DNA from: DATJPR01 sp963752915 | GTDB lineage: Bacteria; Bacteroidota; Ignavibacteria; UBA10030; UBA6906 | DNA length: 64,000 nt | Assembly (NCBI GenBank): GCA_963752915.1 | Contig: CAVVZZ010000003.1 | Coordinates: 108,930-172,929, forward strand | Reading direction: 5' to 3' | Part shown: in pieces, positions 45,938-54,942 of the stretch | Layout: each line of letters opens with the position of its first letter | How positions within the stretch are numbered: the first letter of the stretch is position 1 | Position numbers and translations under genes: made by a program | The notes under the pieces: model-generated | Database searches by the model: none | What the model was told of the DNA's origin: nothing | What the model saw: only the letters and a program-made list of their open reading frames with translations

Positions 45938-46297
45938 CTACTTCATTTTTCCCGAAAACATCTTGATAAGTTTGTCGATCGGGAACGGCTTTTGAAGGAG
46001 AAGGTCCGCGTCGGTCTTGCACGCGGCGCGGACTTCGGTCAGGTCGTCGACACCGGTAAGGAAGATGAAGGGAGTGTTCCGGTGTTCGGGCCGCTCCCGC
46101 AAGTGCTGGTGAAATTCCACCCCGCTCATCTCGGGCATCCTGACGTCCGAGACCACTACGTCGATCGTCTGCTTTTCCAGCACCGCCAGCCCTTCGCGCC
46201 CGTTCGGTGCGATCACGATCGTGTGCCCCAGACTGCTCATCACTTCCTGCAACATTTCCAGATACTCGGGTTCGTCTTCAACTGCAAGGATGCGCAT
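45938..46297 (-). CDS. Single-domain response regulator (CheY-like receiver)
   Basis: 119 residues, receiver domain only. The acidic pocket is VEDEPEY, the phospho-acceptor Asp is in VVVSDVRMPEMSG (about residue 52), the switch Thr is in FIFLTGVDD and the Lys in LQKPFPIDKL. No output domain or adjacent kinase is present, so it must act through protein contacts or a phosphorelay. It is convergent with kamA, with a 3-nt gap. Confidence 0.9.
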   Translation of the reverse strand: MRILAVEDEPEYLEMLQEVMSSLGHTIVIAPNGREGLAVLEKQTIDVVVSDVRMPEMSGVEFHQHLRERPEHRNTPFIFLTGVDDLTEVRAACKTDADLLLQKPFPIDKLIKMFSGKMK

Positions 46298-46360
46298 GAG
46301 ATGGCTCCGTGGGATGGCTATAATGCCATAAGATAGTTTTTTCCGGAGAATGTCTCAAGC

Positions 46361-46388
46361 AGCAGGGGACAGGGAACTGGGGACAGTG
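46361..46388 (+). repeat. Degenerate 7-bp tandem repeat upstream of dnaG
   Basis: Heptamers AGCAGGG, GACAGGG, AACTGGG and GACAGTG, then a pyrimidine-rich tract (CCCCCTTCTCCCCCT). It is the same class as the repeat inside the GH74 gene at 32994. The remaining 234-bp gap between the response regulator and dnaG holds no gene. Confidence 0.65.
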
Positions 46389-46531
46389 ACCCGATCCCCC
46401 TTCTCCCCCTCCGCTCCTCTCCTTGCCTCTTCGCAGCCTAGTATGTACTTTTCTAAACTAGAGCCACTCAAAGTATCATTCGCTAGATCCCGACACGAAA
46501 GGCGTGTTGGAATGGCCCTAGCAGCCACGCC

Positions 46532-48394
46532 ATGCGCATCCCCGACGACAAAATCGACGAAGTCCGCAGCGCGTCCGACATTGTGGACGTGATTTCGGCG
46601 TATGTCAACCTGAAGAAACGGGGGAAAAACTACACCGGCCTCTGTCCCTTCCATCAGGAAAAAACCCCCTCGTTCAGTGTCAGCGCAGAGAAGCAGATGT
46701 ACTACTGTTTCGGCTGCGGCGCCGGGGGGAATGTCATCACGTTTCTCATGCAACACGACAAACTCTCATTCCTCGAAGCGGTGCGTGCGTTGGCTGAACG
46801 CGCAGGTATTGTTCTCCCGGATGAAAGTTCCTCTTCCCAGGCGCAGTCCAGCGAACAGGACGCCCTCGTGCAGGTCGTCAGAACGGCGGCGCTCTTCTAT
46901 TATGACATGCTGATCAATTCCAAGGAAGGGGCCGTCGGCCGCGACTATTTCCGCACGAGAGGATTTGCCGATGACACCATCAAACGTTTCGGGCTCGGCT
47001 ACTCGCTACAGGCATGGGACGGATTGCTGCGTCATGCAGCGAAAGAAAAGATGGAAACAGATTTGCTGGAACGGGCGGGCCTGATCCTGAAGCGGGAGGA
47101 GGGATCGGGGTATTATGACCGGTTCCGGGGGAGGGCGATGTTTCCGATCTTTTCGCCCAGCGGCAAGGTCATCGCGTTCGGAGCGCGGAAGCTGCGCGAT
47201 GACGACAAGCTGGCGAAGTACCTCAATTCCCCGGAGACGCCGATCTACAACAAAAGCCGGGCGCTGTACGGCCTCTCCCACGGAAAGGAAGCCATACGCG
47301 AAAAGGACTACGCGGTGCTGGTGGAAGGGTACGCCGATCTCATCACCGCATCACAGGCCGGTATTCACAACATCGTCGCCTCGAGCGGGACAGCCTTGAC
47401 CGTCGACCAGATCCGTCTGCTGAACCGTTACACGCGCACGATCATCCTGGTCTATGACGCTGATTCTGCGGGCTCGAAAGCGATGATGCGCGGTGTTGAT
47501 CTCGTGATCGAACAAGGTCTGGAAGTGCGCGTGACCGAACTACCCGAAGGGGAAGACCCGGACTCGTTCGTTCGCAAGGCAGGCGGAGAAGAATTCCAGA
47601 AGTTGATCGACCACGCGGTCTCCTTTCTGGATTTCAAAACAGAATACTTCCGGCGAATGGGAATGCTTGCCACGGCGGAAGGGAGGACCAGGGCCATTCG
47701 TTCGATCGTTGGAACGCTTGCACACATGCGGGATGAACTCCTGAGAAACGTCTACCTCCAGCAGATCGCCGCAACGTATGCTCTCCCTGAAGGCGTGATC
47801 CGACGGGAGCTCGACGCCGTGCTGGGAAAGCCTTCACGTGAAGCATCGATCAGTGCGGGTTCGTCCCGAACCGATCTCCAGACCCCTGCTGCTCCGGTCG
47901 TCCATGAGCTTCCCGTGCCGGAGCGGGATATCCTGAAGGTGATGTTCGATCAGGGGGACGAAATCATCCGGTTCGCATTTACGTACGTCGATCCTGCGAT
48001 GTTTCTTCATCCCCAGGCAAGGGCGGTGGCAGAGCACCTCGCGGCGCTCGTGGACGGCGGCGGGCATTTCGAGCCGAGCGGGTTCCTCGATGCGTTGGGT
48101 GACGAAGCTTTGCGACGGTTCGCTTCCGGGCTGATGATGCAGCGGTACGATATCGCCCCCCGCTGGGCAGAGGCCGGCGGGATTCCCGAGGTGCCCGATC
48201 CGTGGAAACTTGCCGAGGACGCCGTCGTCGGAATGCGGACGCGCGTCCTGGATCACCAGATCGAGGAGGCCCGCCGCCACTTCAACGACGTGGAAGCAAG
48301 CGGAGGGAATACCGGCGAAGCCTACCAGGAACTCCGGCAATTGCAGGATGACCGTCGTGCCCTCCAGTCCCGCGGTTTTCCGCATGCATCCTAG
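46532..48394 (+). CDS. dnaG: DNA primase
   Basis: Synthesises RNA primers for replication. The 620 residues have the N-terminal zinc ribbon (GLCPFHQEKTPSFSVS, then CFGCGAGG), the RNA polymerase core with the TOPRIM domain (VLVEGYADLITASQAGIHNIVASSGTAL; ILVYDADSAGSKA) and a C-terminal DnaB-interaction region. No strong ribosome-binding site precedes ATG 46532, but the protein starts at the conserved IPDDKIDEVRSASDIVDVI. Confidence 0.96.
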   Translation: MRIPDDKIDEVRSASDIVDVISAYVNLKKRGKNYTGLCPFHQEKTPSFSVSAEKQMYYCFGCGAGGNVITFLMQHDKLSFLEAVRALAERAGIVLPDESSSSQAQSSEQDALVQVVRTAALFYYDMLINSKEGAVGRDYFRTRGFADDTIKRFGLGYSLQAWDGLLRHAAKEKMETDLLERAGLILKREEGSGYYDRFRGRAMFPIFSPSGKVIAFGARKLRDDDKLAKYLNSPETPIYNKSRALYGLSHGKEAIREKDYAVLVEGYADLITASQAGIHNIVASSGTALTVDQIRLLNRYTRTIILVYDADSAGSKAMMRGVDLVIEQGLEVRVTELPEGEDPDSFVRKAGGEEFQKLIDHAVSFLDFKTEYFRRMGMLATAEGRTRAIRSIVGTLAHMRDELLRNVYLQQIAATYALPEGVIRRELDAVLGKPSREASISAGSSRTDLQTPAAPVVHELPVPERDILKVMFDQGDEIIRFAFTYVDPAMFLHPQARAVAEHLAALVDGGGHFEPSGFLDALGDEALRRFASGLMMQRYDIAPRWAEAGGIPEVPDPWKLAEDAVVGMRTRVLDHQIEEARRHFNDVEASGGNTGEAYQELRQLQDDRRALQSRGFPHAS

Positions 48395-48514
48395 GGCCGG
48401 CCGACCCCCCCTTCCTCCAACGCCATGTGGGGTGGATTCTCCTTCGCAATTCCCCTATATTGCAGCAATGCGCAATGAAAACCTCCATTCAGTCCCCGTA
48501 GCTCCCTGCGCCGG

Positions 48515-49582
48515 ATGAATCAGACGCTGCGCAAAATCCTTGTCATACGGACCGATCGTCTGGGCGACGTCATCCTCACACTCCCTGTCTGCTCGACCCT
48601 TCGCAAAGCGCTTCCCGACGCGCGGATAAGCATGCTTGTCCGCAACTATGTCCGACCCGTGGTATCGGGAAATTCCTTCGTCGATGATATTATCTGGGAG
48701 GACGACGCTCATGGGAGGCCGAGGTCGTTCCGGGCGATATGGAACGAGATCCGGGAGAAGGGGTTTGACGCCGCCATCGTCGTTCGTCCGACATTGCGTA
48801 ATGCGCTCCTTATCGCCCGAGCCCACGTCCCGGTCAGAGTCGGGACAGGCTACCGATGGTACTCGGGCCTGTTCACACACCGGGTATTCGAGCACCGGAA
48901 GACCGCCCACCGCCACGAGCTTGAGCTCAATGTCAATCTGCTGTCTCCATTGGGAATCTCTTCGGACGTATCAATCCCTCCCGACTATGGCATCACGATT
49001 TCCGATCGGGCGCGGAGCGACATGCGATCGATTCTCCGGTCGTTCGGCGTTGAAGACCAGCATCACGTTGTCGTTCTTCACCCCGCCAGCGGCGGCTCGG
49101 CAAGGGAATGGCCGCCGGATCGCTTTCGGGAGATCGGATTGCGGCTGGCAAAGCTTGATGGAGTCTTCATTGTCGTGACCGGTATGCCATCCGAAGAACG
49201 GACGCTGAGGCGAGTCCTCGAACGGAGCTGTCCGCCGTTTATTTCGATGGTTGGCCGTCTGACGCTCGGTTCGCTTGCGGCACTCCTGGAACGCGCATCC
49301 CTGTTCATCGCGAACTCCACGGGACCACTGCACCTCGCGAATGCCCTGGGCACGCCCGTCATCGGACTCTACCCTCCGATCCGTGCAATGAGTGCGGCCA
49401 GGTGGGGACCATACGGCGGGAGGTCGGTTTCGCTGAGCGGCACCGGTCCCGACAACTGCGATCGGTGCGAGCGGAGCGGCCATTGCGCCTGTATGCTGTC
49501 GATCCAGATCAATCAGGTCATGGACGCCGCAACCGAACTCCTGAAAACGTCGTCCTTGACGAAGGGAACGAACGTCACATGA
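48515..49582 (+). CDS. Glycosyltransferase family 9 (heptosyltransferase-like)
   Basis: 355 residues of the ADP-heptose:LPS heptosyltransferase superfamily. KILVIRTDRLGDVILTLPVCSTLRKALP is the N-terminal donor/acceptor motif, HPASGGSAREWPPDRF the nucleotide loop, and NSTGPLHLANALGTPVIGLYPPI the conserved C-terminal signature. CDRCERSGHCACM near the end is a Cys cluster seen in many GT9 proteins. It probably adds a core sugar to LPS. Its last 4 nt overlap the next start (ATGA). Confidence 0.9.
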   Translation: MNQTLRKILVIRTDRLGDVILTLPVCSTLRKALPDARISMLVRNYVRPVVSGNSFVDDIIWEDDAHGRPRSFRAIWNEIREKGFDAAIVVRPTLRNALLIARAHVPVRVGTGYRWYSGLFTHRVFEHRKTAHRHELELNVNLLSPLGISSDVSIPPDYGITISDRARSDMRSILRSFGVEDQHHVVVLHPASGGSAREWPPDRFREIGLRLAKLDGVFIVVTGMPSEERTLRRVLERSCPPFISMVGRLTLGSLAALLERASLFIANSTGPLHLANALGTPVIGLYPPIRAMSAARWGPYGGRSVSLSGTGPDNCDRCERSGHCACMLSIQINQVMDAATELLKTSSLTKGTNVT

Positions 49583-50544
49583 GCAACCGGATCCGCGGGA
49601 TACTTTGCCTTGCCGTATTCCTCTCGGCCATCATCGTGGTCTGCGCCGACCTCAAGGCGCAGGAGGCCGCGAAGGGAAAACAGAAAGCGAAGAAGCGATC
49701 ATCGGTCGCAACCTCCGGAACGACGGCAAAAACGCCCGTCACGATGGAACAGAAAAAGGATAGCGTGTCTGCTCCTTCCTCTCCATCCGCAGTCGACACG
49801 ACGCGGAAGCCCGCTCCTTCCCCTCCTTTTGAATACCGGACGCTGGAAAACCATGCGTTCAATGTCGGCGAGCGGCTGACCTTCGACGTGAGCTACGGCT
49901 TCATCACCGCCGGTGAAGCGGTGATGGCGATCCCGGCCTACGACGAGATCATGGGGCGTCGATGTTATCGCGTCGAGTTCACCGTCAACTCGCTCCCCAG
50001 CTTTTCGTGGGTGTACAAGGTGGACGACCATTACCTGACCTTCATCGATGTCCAATCCATTGCACCTCTCCGGTTCGAGCAGCACATCCGCGAAGGGTCG
50101 TATTCACGGGATTTCAGCGCCGACTTCGATCAGGCGAACCATATCGCGAAAACGACGGAGGGACAGCATGCCATTCCGCCGTACGTCCACGATATCATGT
50201 CGGCCTTTTACTACTTCCGCGTTCTCGATCTTCACGACGCGAAGAACGGCGACATCTTTACGCTCCAGAATTTCTACAAGGACACGACCTACGATCTGGG
50301 GGTGAGGGTTCTCGGCAGGCAGGAACTGGAAGTGCCCGCCGGGACATTCAAAACGATCGTCGTTGAACCGCTTGTCAAAGAAGGCGGGTTGTTCAAGAGT
50401 GAAGGACGCATCGTCATCTGGCTGACGGACGATGATCTCAAGATCCCCATACGCGTGAACACGAAAGTGGTCATCGGATCGATCGACACGGAGCTGCGCG
50501 AATACTCCGGGTTGGCCGGTCCGCCCCGCGCCCGAGTGAAATAG
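49579..50544 (+). CDS. DUF3108 domain-containing exported protein
   Basis: 321 residues: signal peptide (GILCLAVFLSAIIVVCADLKAQ), a low-complexity Lys/Ser/Thr/Pro linker (about residues 32-85), and a DUF3108 beta-sheet domain from FNVGERLTFDVSYGFITAGEAVM to the end. The family is periplasmic and uncharacterised, and is often beside LPS or lipid genes. ATG 49579 gives a clean signal peptide; upstream in-frame starts lie inside the glycosyltransferase gene. Confidence 0.82.
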   Translation: MSNRIRGILCLAVFLSAIIVVCADLKAQEAAKGKQKAKKRSSVATSGTTAKTPVTMEQKKDSVSAPSSPSAVDTTRKPAPSPPFEYRTLENHAFNVGERLTFDVSYGFITAGEAVMAIPAYDEIMGRRCYRVEFTVNSLPSFSWVYKVDDHYLTFIDVQSIAPLRFEQHIREGSYSRDFSADFDQANHIAKTTEGQHAIPPYVHDIMSAFYYFRVLDLHDAKNGDIFTLQNFYKDTTYDLGVRVLGRQELEVPAGTFKTIVVEPLVKEGGLFKSEGRIVIWLTDDDLKIPIRVNTKVVIGSIDTELREYSGLAGPPRARVK

Positions 50545-50557
50545 CCCACCCAATCCC

Positions 50558-51517
50558 ATGAAACAGCAGAAGCGCGTCAACCTCCATCGCGTCAAAACAA
50601 TCCCGATCGCCGGGCGGCAAAGCAAAGTGTCCACGTCGCAGTTTGTGGCACCGTTCAATGCCGCCGGGGATTCCTTCCGCGGATTTGTCCGTTCACTCCC
50701 CGACATCCTCGTTGCGCAGGACTTGCGGACACTCGTGTCGGACATGCTCCGTGCACGCAAGACCGGCAAGCCGGTGATCTGGATGATGGGGGCCCACGTG
50801 GTGAAAGTCGGGCTCGGTCCGATCGTGATCGACCTGATCGACCGCGGAGTGATCACCCATGTCGCGATGAACAGCGCGGCGGCGATTCACGACGTGGAGG
50901 CGGCCATGTGGGGGAAGACCTCGGAAGATGTCTCGACCTCCCTGGGTGATGGAACATTCGGAATGGCCCGGGAGACAGGGGAGTTCATCAACTCGACGCT
51001 CACGCGCGCGTATCGGCGGAGCCTCTCGGATCTCGGATACGGAGAAGCGCTTGCCAACCGGCTCATCAGGGAACACGCACCCGGCATCGCGTCCAGCATC
51101 CTCGCGTCATGCGTCCGGAAGCAGATCCCGGTGACCGTGCATGCAGCGCTCGGGACCGACATCACGCATCAACAACCGAGCATGGACGGAGCGGCGACGG
51201 GAGAACTCTCGATGAGGGATTTCCGGTCCCTGGCACAGACCTGCAAAGGGCTCGTGGGAGGCGGCGTGGTGCTGAACGTCGGCTCCGCGGTCATCCTCCC
51301 CGAAGTGTTCCTGAAGGCACTGACGGTGGCGCGCAATCTCGGAGCCGAGGCCCGGGGGTTTACGACCGGCGTGTTTGACATGTTCATGCACTACAGGCCG
51401 ACCATGAATGTGAAACTCCGTCCCACACAGGACGGGGGGAAGGGCTACTACTTCATCGGTCACCATGAAATTATGATCCCGCTGCTTGCCGCCATGATCC
51501 TCTCGGAGCTTGAATGA
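50558..51517 (+). CDS. Conserved protein, possibly deoxyhypusine-synthase-like fold
   Basis: 319 residues, soluble, no signal peptide. KTGKPVIWMMGAHVVKVGLGPIVIDLIDRG, NSAAAIHDVEAAMWGKTSEDV, VHAALGTDITHQQPSMDGAA and LNVGSAVILPEVFLKALTVARNLG are strongly patterned, enzyme-like blocks with Gly-rich loops. I recall relatives listed as uncharacterised in Planctomycetes and FCB bacteria, and the Rossmann-like layout suggests distant relation to deoxyhypusine synthase, but I cannot confirm this and no catalytic Lys is obvious. The stop overlaps the following start, so it is cotranscribed with the CPBP protease. Confidence 0.55.
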   Translation: MKQQKRVNLHRVKTIPIAGRQSKVSTSQFVAPFNAAGDSFRGFVRSLPDILVAQDLRTLVSDMLRARKTGKPVIWMMGAHVVKVGLGPIVIDLIDRGVITHVAMNSAAAIHDVEAAMWGKTSEDVSTSLGDGTFGMARETGEFINSTLTRAYRRSLSDLGYGEALANRLIREHAPGIASSILASCVRKQIPVTVHAALGTDITHQQPSMDGAATGELSMRDFRSLAQTCKGLVGGGVVLNVGSAVILPEVFLKALTVARNLGAEARGFTTGVFDMFMHYRPTMNVKLRPTQDGGKGYYFIGHHEIMIPLLAAMILSELE

Positions 51518-52452
51518 TGAACGAGTCTTTCAATCCGCCGTCTCCGGAGAACCAGGGCGAGCTCCCGCAAGCTGTGCCGCCGAAAGATCCGCGGTCCATC
51601 TGGCAGCGGATGCACCCGATTGCGTTCGCGACCGTCGCGCTCGTGATCGTTTTTATCCTCTACCAGATCGTCGGCGGGGGACTGACCCTTCTCCTGTCAG
51701 GCGGCAAAGTCACGTCTGAGAACGCGGGGTTCATTCGATGGGCGACCGTTCTCAGTCAACTCCTGCTTATCCTGCTTCCGACGATCATCCTCGGACGGCT
51801 TCGCTACGGCAGCCTGAGGTCCGCATTTTCGTTCCGATGGCCCGGTGTTCGTCAGACGTTGCTTTCTGTCCTGGGGGTATTTGCACTGCAGCAGCTGCTT
51901 CAGGCGTACATGTTTATTCAGGACTCCCTACCTCTTCCGCCGAAACTTCGGGAGGTTGTCGATCTCGTCAAAGGGCTCTATGAGGAGACGTATCGCCTCC
52001 TGGTGACCGCGAAGAATCCTTCCGAGTTTCTCGTCGTGGTTCTGACAGTGGCATTGGTCCCCGCAATCGCGGAAGAGTTTCTCTTTCGCGGTCTTGTTCA
52101 GAAAAGCGTGGGCGAAAGCACCGGTGGCATGCGGGCAGCCATCACGACGGGAATCATCTTCGGCGCGTATCATCTGAACCCGATCAGCGTCGTCCCGCTT
52201 GTGCTCCTCGGAGCCTATTTCGGGTATCTCGTTTATCGTTCGCGCAACCTGGCGATTTCGGTTTCCGTCCACTTTTTCAACAATTTCTTCGCGTGCGCCG
52301 CGGCCTATATGGCCGTGCCTGATGATTTCGTCGCGCTGTCGCCCGGGTCGCAGGTTACGGGTCCGCTCCTGCTTGCCAATACCGCCGTGTTCTTTGTGGT
52401 TTTTGTGGCGTCGACTTACTACTTTATGAGAGTGACAGATGACCAGGAATAG
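51514..52452 (+). CDS. CPBP family intramembrane glutamic endopeptidase
   Basis: 312-residue membrane protein. The Abi/CPBP signature is intact: EE-x3-R in AEEFLFRGLVQ (Glu187, Glu188), GIIFGAYHLNP and VSVHFFNNFFA, supplying the Glu and His residues of Rce1-like proteases. Bacterial members process or protect small exported peptides; the substrate is unknown. The ATGATG start overlaps the preceding stop. Confidence 0.9.
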   Translation: MMNESFNPPSPENQGELPQAVPPKDPRSIWQRMHPIAFATVALVIVFILYQIVGGGLTLLLSGGKVTSENAGFIRWATVLSQLLLILLPTIILGRLRYGSLRSAFSFRWPGVRQTLLSVLGVFALQQLLQAYMFIQDSLPLPPKLREVVDLVKGLYEETYRLLVTAKNPSEFLVVVLTVALVPAIAEEFLFRGLVQKSVGESTGGMRAAITTGIIFGAYHLNPISVVPLVLLGAYFGYLVYRSRNLAISVSVHFFNNFFACAAAYMAVPDDFVALSPGSQVTGPLLLANTAVFFVVFVASTYYFMRVTDDQE

Positions 52453-52542
52453 TTCTCTGGCCGTCTATTCCCGCATCCACGAAGCATTCTCCCGGGACCA
52501 GAAGAGCCGGAGAGTGACCCGAAGCGTCGAGGGCCGAACGGC

Positions 52543-53487
52543 ATGAGCAATCTCACGGTTCGGGTGCTTGTCGCAATTGTCGGAATTCCCCTGATTGTTC
52601 TTGCGACAATGGAGGGTGATTTCTGGTTCGTCGGATTTGTCCTCCTGATCGCATCACTTGCGCTGCATGAGTTCTATGGGCTGGCGAGAGGGAAGGGGAT
52701 GGCACCACAAGTGGGGACGGGAATTGTGTTCGGACTGTGTGTGACGTTGGCATTTTTTCACGGCAGGTTGCAAATCCTGCTCTTGACAGCGTTGCATGCG
52801 CATGGGATGTCGGCTCCGCTGCCCAGCATGTCACAAACGCTGCTCATCCTTTCTCTGACATTCCTCCCGTTGGTTCTTCTTGTCGAACTGTTCCGCAACA
52901 AGCCCGGCGCAATCGGCAATGTTGCGGCGACGCTCGCAGGCGTCGGCTACGTCTCCCTGTTTTTCGGTTCGCTCATCGGCCTTCGCGAGTTGTTCGTGCC
53001 CGGAGATTTCCCCGTCTCGGCGTACTTTCCCGTGTATGGGCCCGACGTCCCGCAAGCGATCGTCGACACGGTGTACCGGTGGGGAGGGTTGACCGTTCTC
53101 TCTGTGTTTGTCGCCATCTGGGTGTGTGATTCTGCGGCGTACTTTGTGGGGAGGGCGTGGGGAAGGCACAAGCTGTTCCCCCGGGTGAGCCCCAACAAGA
53201 GTTGGGAAGGCGCAGTTGCAGGGTTCGCGGCTGCCGTGCTGCTCTTTGTCGCCGCACAGGCTCTCGTCCTCCCGTATCTGACGTTGACCAGTGCGTTGGT
53301 GTGCGGGTTGATCGTCGGAGTATTCGGCCAGCTTGGCGACCTCGTGGAATCGCTGTTGAAACGTGATGCGGGTGTCAAGGATTCCTCGTCGTTGATCCCG
53401 GGGCACGGTGGGGTTCTCGACCGGTTCGACAGCCTGTTGTTCGTCGCCCCGCTCATTTTTGTCTATCTGGATTTCGTGGTCTTTTGA
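52543..53487 (+). CDS. cdsA: Phosphatidate cytidylyltransferase
   Basis: Makes CDP-diacylglycerol, the branch point of phospholipid synthesis. The 314 residues are highly hydrophobic (about eight helices). The family signature at the C-terminus reads SLLKRDAGVKDSSSLIPGHGGVLDRFDSL, preceded by RVSPNKSWEGAVAG and the FGQLGDLVES loop with the metal-binding Asp. Together with plsY and gpsA elsewhere in the window it covers the early phospholipid pathway. Confidence 0.95.
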   Translation: MSNLTVRVLVAIVGIPLIVLATMEGDFWFVGFVLLIASLALHEFYGLARGKGMAPQVGTGIVFGLCVTLAFFHGRLQILLLTALHAHGMSAPLPSMSQTLLILSLTFLPLVLLVELFRNKPGAIGNVAATLAGVGYVSLFFGSLIGLRELFVPGDFPVSAYFPVYGPDVPQAIVDTVYRWGGLTVLSVFVAIWVCDSAAYFVGRAWGRHKLFPRVSPNKSWEGAVAGFAAAVLLFVAAQALVLPYLTLTSALVCGLIVGVFGQLGDLVESLLKRDAGVKDSSSLIPGHGGVLDRFDSLLFVAPLIFVYLDFVVF

Positions 53488-53505
53488 TTCATGGAGAGGA
53501 GTAAC

Positions 53506-54861
53506 GTGAGCGGACGCAGGAAGGGCGCGGTGCACGTCATTACGATGGGGTGCGCGAAGAACACCGTCGATTCGGAGCGGCTTCTGGCACAGCTCCGGCT
53601 GAACTCCGTAGCGATCGCGCCGTCCCTCGACGATGCCGAGATTGCGGTCATCAACACCTGCGGGTTCATCGACGCTGCGAAACAGGAATCCATCGACGCC
53701 ATCATCCAGCAGGTCCGCCGCAAAGGGACCGGAAAGCTGAAGAAGGTGTATGCGATGGGGTGCCTTTCCCAACGGTACAAAGTGGATCTGTCGAAGGAAA
53801 TCCCGGAGGTGGACCGGTTCTTCGGTTCGAACGACCTCGTCGACATTCTGCGCGAACTCGGCGGCGACCTCCGGCGTGATCTCCTCGGTGAACGGGAGCT
53901 TTCCACCCCTTCCCATTTTGCGTATCTCAAGATCTCCGAGGGTTGCGACAACCCCTGCTCGTTCTGCGCCATCCCCTTGATGAGGGGAGGGCACGTCAGC
54001 ATGCCGATCGAGGACATCCTGGCCGAAGCAACAATGCTTGCCTCGAAGGGCGTCAGAGAGCTCGTCGTCATCGCGCAGGACACGACCTACTACGGTCTCG
54101 ACCTGTACGGGAAGAGACGTCTCCCGGAATTGCTCGACCGGCTCAGCGGGATTCGCGGCATCGAATGGGTCCGGCTCATGTACGCGTACCCCGCGAAGTT
54201 CCCGGAGGATGTGCTCGAAGTGATGGCGCGGAATCCCCGGGTCTGCCGGTACCTCGACATTCCCGTGCAGCACGCCTCCGATGTCGTCCTCCGGTCCATG
54301 CGCCGCGGAATTTCCCGCCGTGCGCTCCGTGAACTTCTTGACACCATTCGGGCGCGCGTCCCGGGTGTTGCCCTTCGGACGACGCTCATTGTCGGCTATC
54401 CCGGGGAGGGAGAACGGGAATTCGAGGAGCTGCTTGGATTCGTGCGCGAACAGAGATTCGACCGCCTCGGGGTTTTCACGTATTCCCACGAAGAGGGGAC
54501 CTTTGCCCATCCTCTCGGCGACCCCGTCCCGGCCGGGGAGAAACAGCGAAGGATGAACCAGGTCATGGAGGTTCAACGGGAGATCTCTGAAGAAAAAAAC
54601 GCCGCGCTCGTCGGGTCGACGCTGCAGGTGCTGATCGAACGCGAGGAGGATGGCCGGTTCGTCGGCCGGACGGAACGGGACGCCCCTGAAATCGACAATG
54701 AAGTGTACGTTTCATCCGAAGGTTCCTTGCGCGCCGGAGAGTTCTGTACCGTCCGTATCGACGACGCAACGGAATACGATCTTTACGGGACGCGCGTTGC
54801 GAACCGTGTGAAGGACGCTCGGGGAGGGGCCGTTGGCGATGAGAGGAACGACCAACGGTAA
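53506..54861 (+). CDS. rimO: Ribosomal protein S12 methylthiotransferase
   Basis: Radical SAM enzyme that methylthiolates an Asp of ribosomal protein S12. The N-terminal UPF0004 domain (VHVITMGCAKNTVDSERLLAQL, NTCGFIDAAKQESID) is followed by the radical SAM core with CDNPCSFCAIPLMRG and a C-terminal TRAM domain. VQHASDVVLRSMRRGIS and ALRTTLIVGYPGEGEREFEELL are RimO-type blocks. AGAGGAG just upstream fits GTG 53506 better than ATG 53491, which lacks a site. Confidence 0.95.
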   Translation: MSGRRKGAVHVITMGCAKNTVDSERLLAQLRLNSVAIAPSLDDAEIAVINTCGFIDAAKQESIDAIIQQVRRKGTGKLKKVYAMGCLSQRYKVDLSKEIPEVDRFFGSNDLVDILRELGGDLRRDLLGERELSTPSHFAYLKISEGCDNPCSFCAIPLMRGGHVSMPIEDILAEATMLASKGVRELVVIAQDTTYYGLDLYGKRRLPELLDRLSGIRGIEWVRLMYAYPAKFPEDVLEVMARNPRVCRYLDIPVQHASDVVLRSMRRGISRRALRELLDTIRARVPGVALRTTLIVGYPGEGEREFEELLGFVREQRFDRLGVFTYSHEEGTFAHPLGDPVPAGEKQRRMNQVMEVQREISEEKNAALVGSTLQVLIEREEDGRFVGRTERDAPEIDNEVYVSSEGSLRAGEFCTVRIDDATEYDLYGTRVANRVKDARGGAVGDERNDQR

Positions 54862-54942
54862 ATTTCCCCGGTCATCCAGCGTGATGTTGGCCGGAGCATC
54901 ACAATTGTCTGTCCCGATTGACGTCATCATCCTGAGGCCCTC

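Noticed and set aside
49402..49578. N-terminal extension of the DUF3108 protein back to 49402
   Set aside because: The extra 59 residues overlap the glycosyltransferase gene in another frame and precede a clean signal peptide at 49579.
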